DNA from: a virus
IMG/VR virus record: IMGVR_UViG_3300042868_007750
Location: 1-22,536 of that record
DNA: 22,536 nucleotides
Reading direction: 5' to 3' (one strand)
A program made the translations under genes and the position numbers. The first letter of the stretch is position 1; every line of letters starts with the position of its first letter. The notes under the pieces were generated by a model. That model searched no databases and had not been told where the DNA came from. It worked only from the letters and a program-made list of their open reading frames with translations. Shown in pieces: positions 6,439 through 15,529 of this stretch.

Positions 6439-7677
6439 ATGGATTACAGTCAAAATAAGCCAATATGGCCAGGAAGTTCATCGTTTACAACAGGATCTAC
6501 GCCTTTTGGATTTTTTGATAATGATCCAATGTTTCAACAACATGCTGATAGCTTCGCAAAATATGCTGCACAACACGTTGGATACCCTATTACTGATGTT
6601 GAACTTAAAGATATAAACTTCTATACAGCATTTGAAGCTGCTGTGATGGAATATTCAAATCAAATTAATCAAGTTAACATTGTTAACAATTTGATGAATA
6701 CATTAGGAATTCAAACAGGGTCAGGATTTATGTCAGGCTCTAGTTTCACAGGACATAATGTAGGAAATTCATTTGGATATATTTCTAAACTTTCAAAAGC
6801 ATATGGTACAGAAGCTGACTCGGGCGGTACTGTTAAATGGAAAAAAGTTAAGATAGATATGATACCTGGCCAGCAGACATATAGTTTGCGTGCTGCGGTA
6901 TCTGCATCATTAGCTGTTAATAATATAGCTTTAACAAATACAAGTTCAATTGAAGTAAAACGTGTACTTCATAATCCACCGCCGGCAATTGCTAGATATT
7001 TTGATCCATTTGTTGGAACAGGATTAGGCTCGCAACAATTACTTGATTCATTTAACTTCGGAGGATTTTCGCCTTCTATTAGTTTTATGATGATGCCAAT
7101 ACACGCAGATTTAATGCGTTTGCAAGCTATTGAGTTTAATGATCAAATACGTAAGTCACATTACACATTTGAGATACATGGCGATGATATCAAGTTTTGG
7201 CCGGTACCGTCATCAGGAGCAGGTGCTACAGCATCTAATATATTCTACGGTCAAGTTTGGGTCGAATATATATTCGAAGAAGACAAAAACAATGATGCAC
7301 TTTTATTCGGCAATACAGCTCTTATAAACGGTGCGGTAAGTGACGCATCTAATATACCATATACATATCAAACATACAGTAGCATTAATGATATGGGGCG
7401 TGCGTGGATTATTAAATACGGATCGGCATTAGCAAAAGAAATGTTAGGATTTGTTCGTGGAAAATATAGTACAATTCCAATCCCGAACTCAGAAGTAACA
7501 CTTAATGGAGCAGAATTAGTATCACAAGGTCAATCTGAAAAAGATGCACTAATTACACAATTGCGAGAATTTTTAGATAAATTAACTAAAGAACAAATGT
7601 TAACAAGACAAAATGCAGAAGCGACTCAAATGAATGAGATTCTTGCAAAAGTTCCATTAAAAATTTATGTTGGATAA
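6439..7677 (+). CDS. Virion structural protein, probably neck protein (gp13-like by position)
   Basis: This 412-aa protein is directly followed by gp14-like and gp15-like genes, so by T4 gene order it should be the gp13-type neck protein that joins the portal to the tail. I cannot confirm this from residues alone. The N-terminus contains YPITDVELKDINFYTAF, followed by a helical segment. A central region (about 110-290) is rich in Gly/Ser/Phe and beta-prone segments, including an IHGDDIKFWPVPSSG stretch like those in phage connector or structural proteins. The C-terminal part (340-412) is a long helix rich in Lys, Glu and Gln ending in KVPLKIYVG. An AAAGGA SD lies 8 nt before the ATG. The next gene starts 12 nt after the stop. 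Confidence 0.75.
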   Translation: MDYSQNKPIWPGSSSFTTGSTPFGFFDNDPMFQQHADSFAKYAAQHVGYPITDVELKDINFYTAFEAAVMEYSNQINQVNIVNNLMNTLGIQTGSGFMSGSSFTGHNVGNSFGYISKLSKAYGTEADSGGTVKWKKVKIDMIPGQQTYSLRAAVSASLAVNNIALTNTSSIEVKRVLHNPPPAIARYFDPFVGTGLGSQQLLDSFNFGGFSPSISFMMMPIHADLMRLQAIEFNDQIRKSHYTFEIHGDDIKFWPVPSSGAGATASNIFYGQVWVEYIFEEDKNNDALLFGNTALINGAVSDASNIPYTYQTYSSINDMGRAWIIKYGSALAKEMLGFVRGKYSTIPIPNSEVTLNGAELVSQGQSEKDALITQLREFLDKLTKEQMLTRQNAEATQMNEILAKVPLKIYVG

Positions 7678-7689
7678 AGGAGATAAGAT

Positions 7690-8211
7690 ATGGCACTATT
7701 TGGAGGAATTAGAGATGCGCGCTTTTTAGCAGCAATTAATTCAGAACTATTAAATGCAATCGTTGATACTGAGATTGAATTCTTCAAACTAATAGTTGAA
7801 GCTAGCGATTCGAACATGTATGGCGAATCAGAATCAAAAGCATTTTACAATTCATTATTACTTCCATGTTTAATTACAAAAGAAGGTAAAACATCATCTA
7901 TGGATGATTATGGACACACATATACTCGTACAGCACAATTTGCATTATCTCGAGATTTATTGGAAAATGCTGGGTTCTTCCCTGAAGTAGGAGACATTGT
8001 ATTTTGGGACAATGAATATTATGAACTTGATAATGTTGACGCAAATCAGTATTTTCTAGGCAAAAACCCAGAAACATGGCCAAACGGATCTCAACATGGT
8101 TATAGCGTGTCTGTATTATGTGATGCACACGCAACAAGACAAACTCCACAAGGAATTAAAGATATTCGAAGAGGTGGTAATAATAACGCACCAGCATATA
8201 AAGGACAATAA
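7690..8211 (+). CDS. Neck protein, T4 gp14-like
   Basis: In T4, gp14 joins gp13 on the filled head before tail attachment. The 173-aa product resembles the central part of T4 gp14 (256 aa). A segment on a glycine-aspartate turn reads EVGDIVFWDNEYYELDNVD, corresponding to the T4 stretch EGDLIYFPMDNSLFEINWV. It is preceded by an ENAGFFPE loop and followed by NQYFLGKNPETW. It is shorter than T4 gp14 and lacks that protein's C-terminal region. A strong SD (AAAGGAG, 7676-7682) overlaps the stop codon of the preceding gene. The stop codon overlaps the next ATG by one base (TAATG), indicating translational coupling. Confidence 0.8.
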   Translation: MALFGGIRDARFLAAINSELLNAIVDTEIEFFKLIVEASDSNMYGESESKAFYNSLLLPCLITKEGKTSSMDDYGHTYTRTAQFALSRDLLENAGFFPEVGDIVFWDNEYYELDNVDANQYFLGKNPETWPNGSQHGYSVSVLCDAHATRQTPQGIKDIRRGGNNNAPAYKGQ

Positions 8212-9383
8212 TGCCTAGATTGAATAGGGAAAATATCGACAGAAAAACTAATAAGCCTAATCCAACAAGTACGGATAGCTTATGTGATGATGATGTTATT
8301 CGTACTCCAAAACGTACTTCATACGATATTGATTATGCAATTAAATGGTTTGTTGATAATGAAATACGGCCACAAGTTCAATCAAATAAAACAACTATAA
8401 CAATACCAACAATTTGGGCTAATGGTGAAAAATGGGATAACGTACGACGATTAGGATATTTACGTGATGAAAAAGGAATGCTTCAATCTCCACTAATTAT
8501 GTTGAAGCGAAACAGTATCACGGAAAGAGACTCAGTTAAAACATTAGATGTTAATAGACCACAGTCAGAAAATGTTCGTATCTATAAATCTAAATACAAT
8601 GAACGAAATAGATACGAAGATACATTCTTCCCGATGCCTACTAATACTCCAGCATCATCAGAAAAAATTTACATAGCAGATATTCCTAAGTATGTAACTA
8701 TCGAATATGATATGATGATATGGTGTGATTTTACTACGCAGTTAAACTCAGTAATTGATCAAATTATGCCATATGGTCGATTTGCTTGGGGCAATGAAAC
8801 AAATAAATTTACTACTACAATTGGTTCAATTAATTTCGAAACAATGAATACTACGGGGGAAGATCGAATAGTACGAGCTACTATTCCATTAACGGTCCTA
8901 GGAACTTTATTATCAGAACAAGAAGTTCGTCGATCTACTTTAAGAAAAATGTACTCAGTTAAACAATTAACATTTGATCAGTCTGTCGATGTTGATGTTG
9001 ATTTATTTAGTACAACTGTTGTTCCTCAACAACTTTTAAGATTAGCTAGTACAGGTGCATCAATATCAGTCTCTGGCGCAACAACAGCCGCCGTTACACC
9101 TGCAGTTATGAATTATTTAACGACATTAACAGACCAACAAGCTACATATTCAAATGCAACAACAGTAACGGTTAATGCTTACGCAGCAATTAATCCCGTA
9201 ACATTCTTAGTTGCAACAAAAAATGAATTTGATGTGTACATTAATGGTCAATACATTGATAAACAATTATATACTTGGACACCCAACGACGTTGCTACGC
9301 AAACAATCGTATTTGATACTGCCATGTTAGGTTACCCTATAGAATCCACCGATACGGTAATTATAAATGGAAGGTGGTCATAA
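8211..9383 (+). CDS. Tail completion / sheath stabilisation protein, T4 gp15-like, with C-terminal extension
   Basis: T4 gp15 forms the ring capping the tail tube and sheath where it meets the neck. The best match is residues 161-197: YVTIEYDMMIWCDF, then VIDQIMPYGRFAWG, mirroring PIKMIYELSIFTRY and IVEQILPYFQPHFN in T4 gp15. Upstream, TTITIPTIWANGEKW (61-75) corresponds to the T4 segment RVPITYASKEHF. The match ends near residue 235. At 390 aa it is about 120 residues longer than T4 gp15. The extra C-terminal part (270-390) is Thr/Val-rich, looks beta-structured and ends FDVYINGQYIDKQ...VIINGRW, a pattern seen in small beta-sandwich domains of fibres. An AAAGGA SD lies 5 nt before the ATG. 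The gene overlaps the fibre gene ATG by one base. Confidence 0.8.
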   Translation: MPRLNRENIDRKTNKPNPTSTDSLCDDDVIRTPKRTSYDIDYAIKWFVDNEIRPQVQSNKTTITIPTIWANGEKWDNVRRLGYLRDEKGMLQSPLIMLKRNSITERDSVKTLDVNRPQSENVRIYKSKYNERNRYEDTFFPMPTNTPASSEKIYIADIPKYVTIEYDMMIWCDFTTQLNSVIDQIMPYGRFAWGNETNKFTTTIGSINFETMNTTGEDRIVRATIPLTVLGTLLSEQEVRRSTLRKMYSVKQLTFDQSVDVDVDLFSTTVVPQQLLRLASTGASISVSGATTAAVTPAVMNYLTTLTDQQATYSNATTVTVNAYAAINPVTFLVATKNEFDVYINGQYIDKQLYTWTPNDVATQTIVFDTAMLGYPIESTDTVIINGRWS

Positions 9384-12300
9384 TGGGAAGACAGTTTAAA
9401 CCTGGACAATTACAAACAGGTTCTTTATATAATATTTCATCAAGCTATGCCGTAACTGCATCATATGCAGCGAATGCAGGAGGGTCTAGTATCAATACTG
9501 GCTCGTTTGTTACAACGGCATCATTTAATGCATTCACTGCATCTTATGGAACCGGATCATTTACTGGATCATTTACCGGATTGTTAACGGGCACGGCAAG
9601 TTGGGCTAATAATAGTGTAACAGCTTCATATGTGCAAACAGCACAAACTGCTAGTTATGTATTGAATGCGGTATCAGCATCATATGTTAACTCACTACAT
9701 CAGCAAATTATATTATCTGGTAGTTTAAAGCTAGACCCAACACAAGATCCAGACCCATCAGGTTCAGATTTAGATTCAACAGTTTTATTTCAAAGTAGTT
9801 CTAATACAGCATTAGGGTATGATTTATATGTTCGTCAAAATGGAAATCTTGTAAAGTGGAAATGGATTGAAGGTAGTTTAGAAACTGGATTATTATACGG
9901 CGGTGCCGTTACATATAGCGGAAGCAACGTTTTTGTTTCTCCTGGTAGTGGTATTATAGCCGAACATAATGCAACAACTGGATCTGAAGTTTCGCCTATG
10001 ATAGAGTATGTCACGTGGAACGCAATCACACAGAGTATTGCAAATATTGCAACTCAGCAAGTAACCTATTTATATATTGATAATACTGGAACTTTACAGC
10101 AACAGTCAACTAGATTTACATCACAACAGTACCACACCTATATACCATTAGGAGCAGTAGGTCATTTCGACTACACACAAGTATCTGCATTTGGTGGAGG
10201 AGTACAAACAGCATACGATCAAATATCACAAATATCAAATTTCGTAGATGCATTTGGGCCACTAAAGATGTCAGGATATGGGTTGACGGGTCAAGCCGGT
10301 AGTTTAAGATTATCTGTCGGAGCTGGTACTTCTTTTATACATGGTGGATTTTATCAAAATGATCCTGAGTTCCCATCCCAAATAACAACACCATCACAAG
10401 CAACTGCCAGCTTAGCTCGTGTTCAAAGATCCGGATCTGCTATTGAGTTTGATACTAATGCAGGAAACTTTTATACAGTTGTTAATCCTACACAATATGA
10501 TAGAGATGGAGATGGCACATTAGCTAGTGTGGGTAGTGGTAACTGGACAATTCAACGTGTATTTATAGATCCAAAAACCGGAGTACTATACGTCTATTAC
10601 GGTCAAGCACGATATACATCTTTATTAAATGCACTTCAATATCTACCAACAGATCCATTTACTGAAGGCGATACTTTTGATTTTACAACATTCGTAGGAT
10701 TTCTAGTATTAAAAGGAAATGCATCCAATATAGCTGACACCGCAAATAACTCTATAATAAACGGAGGTTTATTTAGAGGTAGTGGACAAGGCAGTGGCGG
10801 TGGAATAGCATTAAGCAATTTAGATGATTTAACAGATGTTTCAATTGTTAGTCCTACAAATGGCCAAGCATTAATATACGATTCAGGCATTTGGCAAAAT
10901 GGAGTACCAACAAGTTCTTCATATGCATTAACAGCATCATATCTAGATAATTACATCCCACCATTCCCATTTACTGGTAGCGCTAGAATTACCGGTAGTT
11001 TAAGTGTAACGGGAAGTGCTTCGATACTTGCTTTTACCGGTAGTTCTGCTAATATATTTACTATACGGAACTCAGCAAATACAGATAATTTACTTCAGAT
11101 TAAAGGTAATAAAGAATTTACATTAGCAAGTGCATTAGTAGGAGATGGTTTTTCAACATATTTAAGTAGCCAAACCGGAGTTACTCAAATAACAGCTGCA
11201 GGTAATTCATTAGCTTTATATGCTGCTTATAACATAAATTATAATGCTGTTAATCAACACAACATTATGATTAATGGTGTTGTAAGAGCATTTATGAATA
11301 GTAGTGGTTATTTAGGTATAGGACAATTAACTCCAACAGCTCGTTTAGATGTTTTAGCACAAGGAGCATTATCCACAGACATAGCATTTAGAGTTAGAAA
11401 TAGCGCAGATACCGTTAACCTTGCTTCAATACAAGGAGATGGAGTTTTAAATTTAGCATATTTAGCAGATACCTCAAGAATAGCAATAAATTCAACAACC
11501 TCAGGACAAGCTGCTATAGCTATAGGATCTGGAAATTCTGGTTTAAGAACAGTAAGTGTAGGATATAACAACGATGCTAGTGGACAAGATGGAGTAGTAA
11601 TTGGACAAGGAAATACAGCAGCTTCAGCTGGCAGCTGTGGTATAATAGTAGGATATAACAACAATCATACTAATGGAATTGTAGTTGGAAAAAGTAATTC
11701 AGGAAGCAATTCATTAATATTTGGGAATTCAAATTCAATTGGAGGTTCTGGTGCTACAAACAATAATGTAATAGCTATTGGTAATGGTATGACAGAAACT
11801 AGTGGTAATGCTAAATTACCACATACATTTATGTTTGGAAGTTATGCTACTACTGGAAATAAAGCAGGTTTATCGTTTCGTTCAAATAATATAAATCATT
11901 TATTACTTGGTTATGACATAATGGATTCGTCCTACTCAAATACTAGTGGTTCTAACTGGATGGGATTTAAATCAGGATCTCTCCCTGTTCAATCACCAAA
12001 TACATTTAAAATATGGGCATCTGGATCAGTTGGAAATGTAAAACCATATTTTATTACAGAAAATGGAACTACAATTTGGCTCGGAGATGAATCCCGTTTA
12101 TTTAACGTTACCGCATCATCAATCACTTCATCATTTACAGGATCACTTTTAGGAACAGCAAGTTATGCAACTCAAGCACTAAGCGCTTCATTTGCTCCTA
12201 GTTCACCGGCATTTCCATTTACAGGTTCTGCTTTAATAACTGGTAGTTTAGGAGTAACTGGTAGTGCTTCAATACTAGCTTATACAGCTAGTGCAGCTAC

Positions 12301-13729
12301 TATATTTAACGTAAGAAATAGTGCAAATAGTGCAAATTTACTTCAAATAAATGGTGATAGTACAGCAGCATTTGGTAGTACTATTTATTCAAATGCTGGT
12401 TTAACATTGACTGGTACAAAACAATACAATGCATACTTTGAAGGTGGAACAACCGGAATATATGTAGCAAATAATTTAAGCGCAAATACAAGCAAAGGTA
12501 TTGAAGTCCTTTCTAGAATTAATAATTTAGCAGGTGCTGGCGTTTCTTCTACGGGTGTTACAACAACTGCAGATGGAGGAAGTACAACTAGTGCACATTA
12601 CGGAATCAGATCAAATGCATATGGTTCTGGGACTAATTATGGTGGGTATTTTGATGTTGTTAATGGTGTTAGTAACTATGCAATAGTTACACAACGAGGA
12701 TTTTCTGGATTTGGTCAAACTGCACCTGCAGCAATGGTTGATATTAAAGCAGCAGGTGCTTTATCAACAGATGTAGCATTTAGAGTTAGAAATAGTGCTA
12801 ATAGTGCTAATATTTTAACTGTATTAGGAACTCAAGATGTTTTTATTGGCTCAACAACAACTCCAGCTGGAGTAGGCCATTTATTTAACATTAGAAATGG
12901 GGGTAGTACAAGTATCCCATTTGCTTATTTTGATAATGCTTCATTCAATTTAGATATAGATAGATTTTGTAATATTAAATTTGGTTTTGGATTAATTGGT
13001 GTAACTAGTGCAACCCACACTTTATTATTAGGTACAGGATCTGTCCCAACCGGAAGAAATTCTGGACAAACAATGGCCGCATGGACAGCTATTTCACAAG
13101 GTACGAATGATAGTGGATTTGTTCAAACCGGTGGTGATACATCTAGCAACAATGCTGTTTACTATAACTATATTGGTAAAAACTGGACTCTAGGAGGAAT
13201 AACTCAAGGAAACGGAAAAAACGTTTTAGCTCTAATCACAGGATCTGCCCCAACTAATAACATATCAAGTTCCTTTCAATTATATGCATCAACTGGATCA
13301 TTAACTAATAATACAAGGCCACACATCCGTACAGGAAACGGTACTGTAGTTTGGCTTGGAGATGAATCACGTTTATTCAATGTAACTGCTAGCAACATGA
13401 TGATAGGAGCTACTTCATCACTAGCATTATTTACAAGTGTTAACTCAACAGTCAATGTTGGTACAACAACTATATATGCTTTCCCGACTGCCTCATATGA
13501 TGGCGTATTTATTGATTACACAGCACGTAGTGGTTCGAATGCTAGGGCGGGGCAATTAATGGGTATCTGGTCCGGAAGTGCAGTAAACTACACGGAAACT
13601 ACCACTACAGACTTCGGCTCAACTTCAGCAATTACATTCGGAATGAGTGTATCTGCAAGCTCAATGATTGTATCAGCATCTGCAACAACCGCAGCATGGT
13701 CCGTAAAAACAATCATCAGAAGTATGTAA
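9383..13729 (+). CDS. Long tail fibre / adhesin-like protein, 1448 aa
   Basis: The ATG at 9383 is chosen over the in-frame GTG at 9374 because GGAAGGTGG (9369-9377) is an SD at the right spacing and the ATG overlaps the upstream stop. Residues 1-110 are SxSYxxTASY and TGSFTGSF repeats typical of phage fibre shafts. A DRDGDG calcium-loop-like motif lies at 373-378 and a LDDLTDV...ALIYDSGIWQNG segment, common in phage fibres, at about 480-510. Residues 528-912 and 944-1337 are a duplicated block sharing three conserved modules. Residues about 696-803 are Gly/Asn-rich with AIAIG-type strands, like a beta-roll head. The last 90 residues form a beta-rich terminal domain. No catalytic chaperone motif (GxxS/peptidase S74) is seen. 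Host-receptor binding is the expected role. Confidence 0.88.
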   Translation: MGRQFKPGQLQTGSLYNISSSYAVTASYAANAGGSSINTGSFVTTASFNAFTASYGTGSFTGSFTGLLTGTASWANNSVTASYVQTAQTASYVLNAVSASYVNSLHQQIILSGSLKLDPTQDPDPSGSDLDSTVLFQSSSNTALGYDLYVRQNGNLVKWKWIEGSLETGLLYGGAVTYSGSNVFVSPGSGIIAEHNATTGSEVSPMIEYVTWNAITQSIANIATQQVTYLYIDNTGTLQQQSTRFTSQQYHTYIPLGAVGHFDYTQVSAFGGGVQTAYDQISQISNFVDAFGPLKMSGYGLTGQAGSLRLSVGAGTSFIHGGFYQNDPEFPSQITTPSQATASLARVQRSGSAIEFDTNAGNFYTVVNPTQYDRDGDGTLASVGSGNWTIQRVFIDPKTGVLYVYYGQARYTSLLNALQYLPTDPFTEGDTFDFTTFVGFLVLKGNASNIADTANNSIINGGLFRGSGQGSGGGIALSNLDDLTDVSIVSPTNGQALIYDSGIWQNGVPTSSSYALTASYLDNYIPPFPFTGSARITGSLSVTGSASILAFTGSSANIFTIRNSANTDNLLQIKGNKEFTLASALVGDGFSTYLSSQTGVTQITAAGNSLALYAAYNINYNAVNQHNIMINGVVRAFMNSSGYLGIGQLTPTARLDVLAQGALSTDIAFRVRNSADTVNLASIQGDGVLNLAYLADTSRIAINSTTSGQAAIAIGSGNSGLRTVSVGYNNDASGQDGVVIGQGNTAASAGSCGIIVGYNNNHTNGIVVGKSNSGSNSLIFGNSNSIGGSGATNNNVIAIGNGMTETSGNAKLPHTFMFGSYATTGNKAGLSFRSNNINHLLLGYDIMDSSYSNTSGSNWMGFKSGSLPVQSPNTFKIWASGSVGNVKPYFITENGTTIWLGDESRLFNVTASSITSSFTGSLLGTASYATQALSASFAPSSPAFPFTGSALITGSLGVTGSASILAYTASAATIFNVRNSANSANLLQINGDSTAAFGSTIYSNAGLTLTGTKQYNAYFEGGTTGIYVANNLSANTSKGIEVLSRINNLAGAGVSSTGVTTTADGGSTTSAHYGIRSNAYGSGTNYGGYFDVVNGVSNYAIVTQRGFSGFGQTAPAAMVDIKAAGALSTDVAFRVRNSANSANILTVLGTQDVFIGSTTTPAGVGHLFNIRNGGSTSIPFAYFDNASFNLDIDRFCNIKFGFGLIGVTSATHTLLLGTGSVPTGRNSGQTMAAWTAISQGTNDSGFVQTGGDTSSNNAVYYNYIGKNWTLGGITQGNGKNVLALITGSAPTNNISSSFQLYASTGSLTNNTRPHIRTGNGTVVWLGDESRLFNVTASNMMIGATSSLALFTSVNSTVNVGTTTIYAFPTASYDGVFIDYTARSGSNARAGQLMGIWSGSAVNYTETTTTDFGSTSAITFGMSVSASSMIVSASATTAAWSVKTIIRSM
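10964..13393 (+). repeat. Duplicated module block inside the fibre gene
   Basis: Two blocks (10964-12118 and 12212-13393) carry the same three modules in the same order. Module A is FPFTGSAxITGSLxVTGSAS plus an IFxxRNSAN core (10964 and 12212). Module B is a DxxAxGALSTDxAFRVRNSA core (from 11321 and 12713). Module C ends in VWLGDESRLFNVTAS or IWLGDESRLFNVTAS (12005-12118 and 13274-13393). Only the modules are conserved; the spacers differ. This is protein-level duplication with substantial divergence. Confidence 0.75.
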
Positions 13730-13734
13730 TTACA

Positions 13735-13742
13735 TATTTATA
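13735..13742 (+). promoter_or_regulatory. TATTTATA motif, putative late promoter element
   Basis: It lies 6 nt after the fibre stop codon and 35 nt before the ATG of the repeat protein. The box overlaps a 14-bp perfect palindrome (TATGTAATTACATA, 13723-13736). There is no terminator before it. Confidence 0.45.
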
Positions 13743-13777
13743 ATAAACCAAATCTTGGATAGGGAAAAGATTTAATT

Positions 13778-15505
13778 ATGCCAAACGAATTTATAATCAA
13801 GAACGGCTTTCGTTCACAAGGTAATAGTGAAATTACTGGATCTTTAGGAGTAACAGGTTCAATCAATGGCCTAATTTTAGGTTTAGGGAGTAGCAGCATT
13901 GCAACAAATATTGCTATAGGTGCAAGCACCTTAGGCTTTAATACAACAGGAAACAACAATGTTGCTTTAGGTTCAAGTGCCTTATACGATAATACAACAG
14001 GAACAAACAATATTGCTCTAGGTCAAAATGCTTTAAGAAATAATACTGAAGGTAATTTTAATACAGCTTTAGGTGTAAATTCTTTACGTAATAATACAAC
14101 AGGAAATAGTAATGTTGCTTTAGGCCCAAATTCTCTACAATCAAATACTACAGGAAATTACAATATTGCTTTTGGACTTGAAGCACTAGGTAATAAAGAT
14201 AACCCCAACACAGGAAATAACAATATAGCTTTAGGTCAACGAGCTTTATATTCTAATACAACTGGAAATAGAAATTTAGCTTTAGGATATAATTCATTAC
14301 AGTACAATACAACTGGAAATTACAACACTGCTTTAGGAACAACAGCTTTACGATACAATTATAGTGGAACTAATAATACTGCTTTAGGATTTAGATCATC
14401 ATTATCAAATACAACAGGTACAGGAAATATTTCTTTAGGAGCTAATTCATCACTAGCAAATACAGTTGGATATGATAATATTGCGTTAGGAGCATCTTCA
14501 TTAAGAGCTAACACGTTAGGAGCTAATAATATTGCTTTAGGATATAGTACATTAAGAAATAATACTGAAGGTGATTTAAATATTGCTTTAGGATTAAATG
14601 CTTTATATTCAAATACAACAGGAAATCGTAATATTGCTCAAGGTTATAAAGCATTATATTCAAATACTGAAGGAACCAATAATATTGCTTTAGGTTCTCG
14701 TGCATTATATTCAAATACAACAGGAATATATAACATTGCTATAGGTCATGAGGCTTTATTATATAACACGTATGGAAATAACAACATAGCTCAAGGTTAT
14801 AGAGCTCTATTTAGCAATACAATCGGAGCTTACAATATTGCTGTAGGTACAAGTGCATTATATTATAATACAACAGGAATATATAACATTGCTTTAGGTG
14901 GTTTTGCTTTATCTTCCAATACAACAGGAGTTCGAAACATTGCGGTGGGCCAAAATTCTTTATCTTCCAATACAACCGGACAATATAATATTGCTTTAGG
15001 TTATAATGCTTTAAATAAAAACACAACCGGGTATCAAAATATTGCTTTAGGTGGTGGTGCTTTATCTTCCAATACAACCGGACAATCTAATGTTGCTTTA
15101 GGTGGGGGTGCTTTATATTACAATACAACCGGATTTAGTAATACTGTTTTAGGTGAAAATGCATTACGTTATAATACAACCGGGTATCGCAATGTTGGTC
15201 TGGGTCTAAACACATTATCATATAACACAACTGGGTATCATAACGTTGCTTTAGGCTTTAGCACTTTACAATTTAATACAACTGGAAATCATAATACTGG
15301 AATAGGATATAGTGCCCAATCAGGTAACTATTCAGGCTCAATTATGCTTGGAGCACTTGCTACTGCAACAAATAATGGACAACTTGCTTTAGGTTCCTCA
15401 ACATACCCATTAGGGCCCGTAACAACAGAAGCATTAGTTTCAAATAAAACACTACAAATAAATCTAAACGGTAATTTATACAAAGTATTAATGTATCAAG
15501 CTTAA
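13778..15505 (+). CDS. Repeat adhesin / fibre protein with 27 beta-roll-like 17-residue repeats, 575 aa
   Basis: An AGGGA element (from 13761) precedes the ATG. Residues 1-34 carry the ITGSLGVTGS module also found in the upstream fibre, so the two proteins probably belong to the same organelle. Residues 55-516 are 27 consecutive copies of NTTGxxNIALGxxALxx: 25 are exactly 17 residues, one is 21 (copy 5) and one is 16 (copy 6). A degenerate copy (TNIAIGASTLGF) precedes them. The pattern of a short strand, a turn and an Asn/Gly-rich loop resembles the left-handed beta-roll heads of trimeric autotransporters such as YadA. The last 59 residues are non-repetitive and end LQINLNGNLYKVLMYQA, a likely beta-capping or attachment segment. 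No signal peptide is visible. A receptor-binding or virion-decoration role is inferred. Confidence 0.87.
   Translation: MPNEFIIKNGFRSQGNSEITGSLGVTGSINGLILGLGSSSIATNIAIGASTLGFNTTGNNNVALGSSALYDNTTGTNNIALGQNALRNNTEGNFNTALGVNSLRNNTTGNSNVALGPNSLQSNTTGNYNIAFGLEALGNKDNPNTGNNNIALGQRALYSNTTGNRNLALGYNSLQYNTTGNYNTALGTTALRYNYSGTNNTALGFRSSLSNTTGTGNISLGANSSLANTVGYDNIALGASSLRANTLGANNIALGYSTLRNNTEGDLNIALGLNALYSNTTGNRNIAQGYKALYSNTEGTNNIALGSRALYSNTTGIYNIAIGHEALLYNTYGNNNIAQGYRALFSNTIGAYNIAVGTSALYYNTTGIYNIALGGFALSSNTTGVRNIAVGQNSLSSNTTGQYNIALGYNALNKNTTGYQNIALGGGALSSNTTGQSNVALGGGALYYNTTGFSNTVLGENALRYNTTGYRNVGLGLNTLSYNTTGYHNVALGFSTLQFNTTGNHNTGIGYSAQSGNYSGSIMLGALATATNNGQLALGSSTYPLGPVTTEALVSNKTLQINLNGNLYKVLMYQA
13940..15325 (+). 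repeat. 27-copy tandem repeat, about 51 bp per unit
   Basis: The repeat encodes residues 55-516 of the protein above. DNA copies have diverged at synonymous and variable positions, but the AAT-ACA-ACA-GGA core is kept in most copies. The period is 51 bp, apart from one longer copy (63 bp) and one shorter copy (48 bp). All units are in frame. Confidence 0.93.
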
Positions 15506-15529
15506 TTTTAAACATAAATAAAAATAAAC

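Noticed and set aside
7130-7327. Out-of-frame + strand ORF inside the neck-protein gene
   Set aside because: It has no SD and no family resemblance, and lies wholly inside a supported gene.
9374-9382. GTG start for the fibre gene
   Set aside because: The ATG at 9383 is correctly spaced from GGAAGGTGG and overlaps the previous stop codon, a usual coupling arrangement.
14523-15077. Minus-strand open frames rich in Tyr/Leu/Gln within the repeat array
   Set aside because: They are repeat-driven shadows of the + strand 17-residue repeats, with no SD and biased composition.
13940-15325. Regular 51-bp repeat array that could suggest a CRISPR-like element
   Set aside because: Units are contiguous without spacers, vary at many positions, and translate in frame into one protein.
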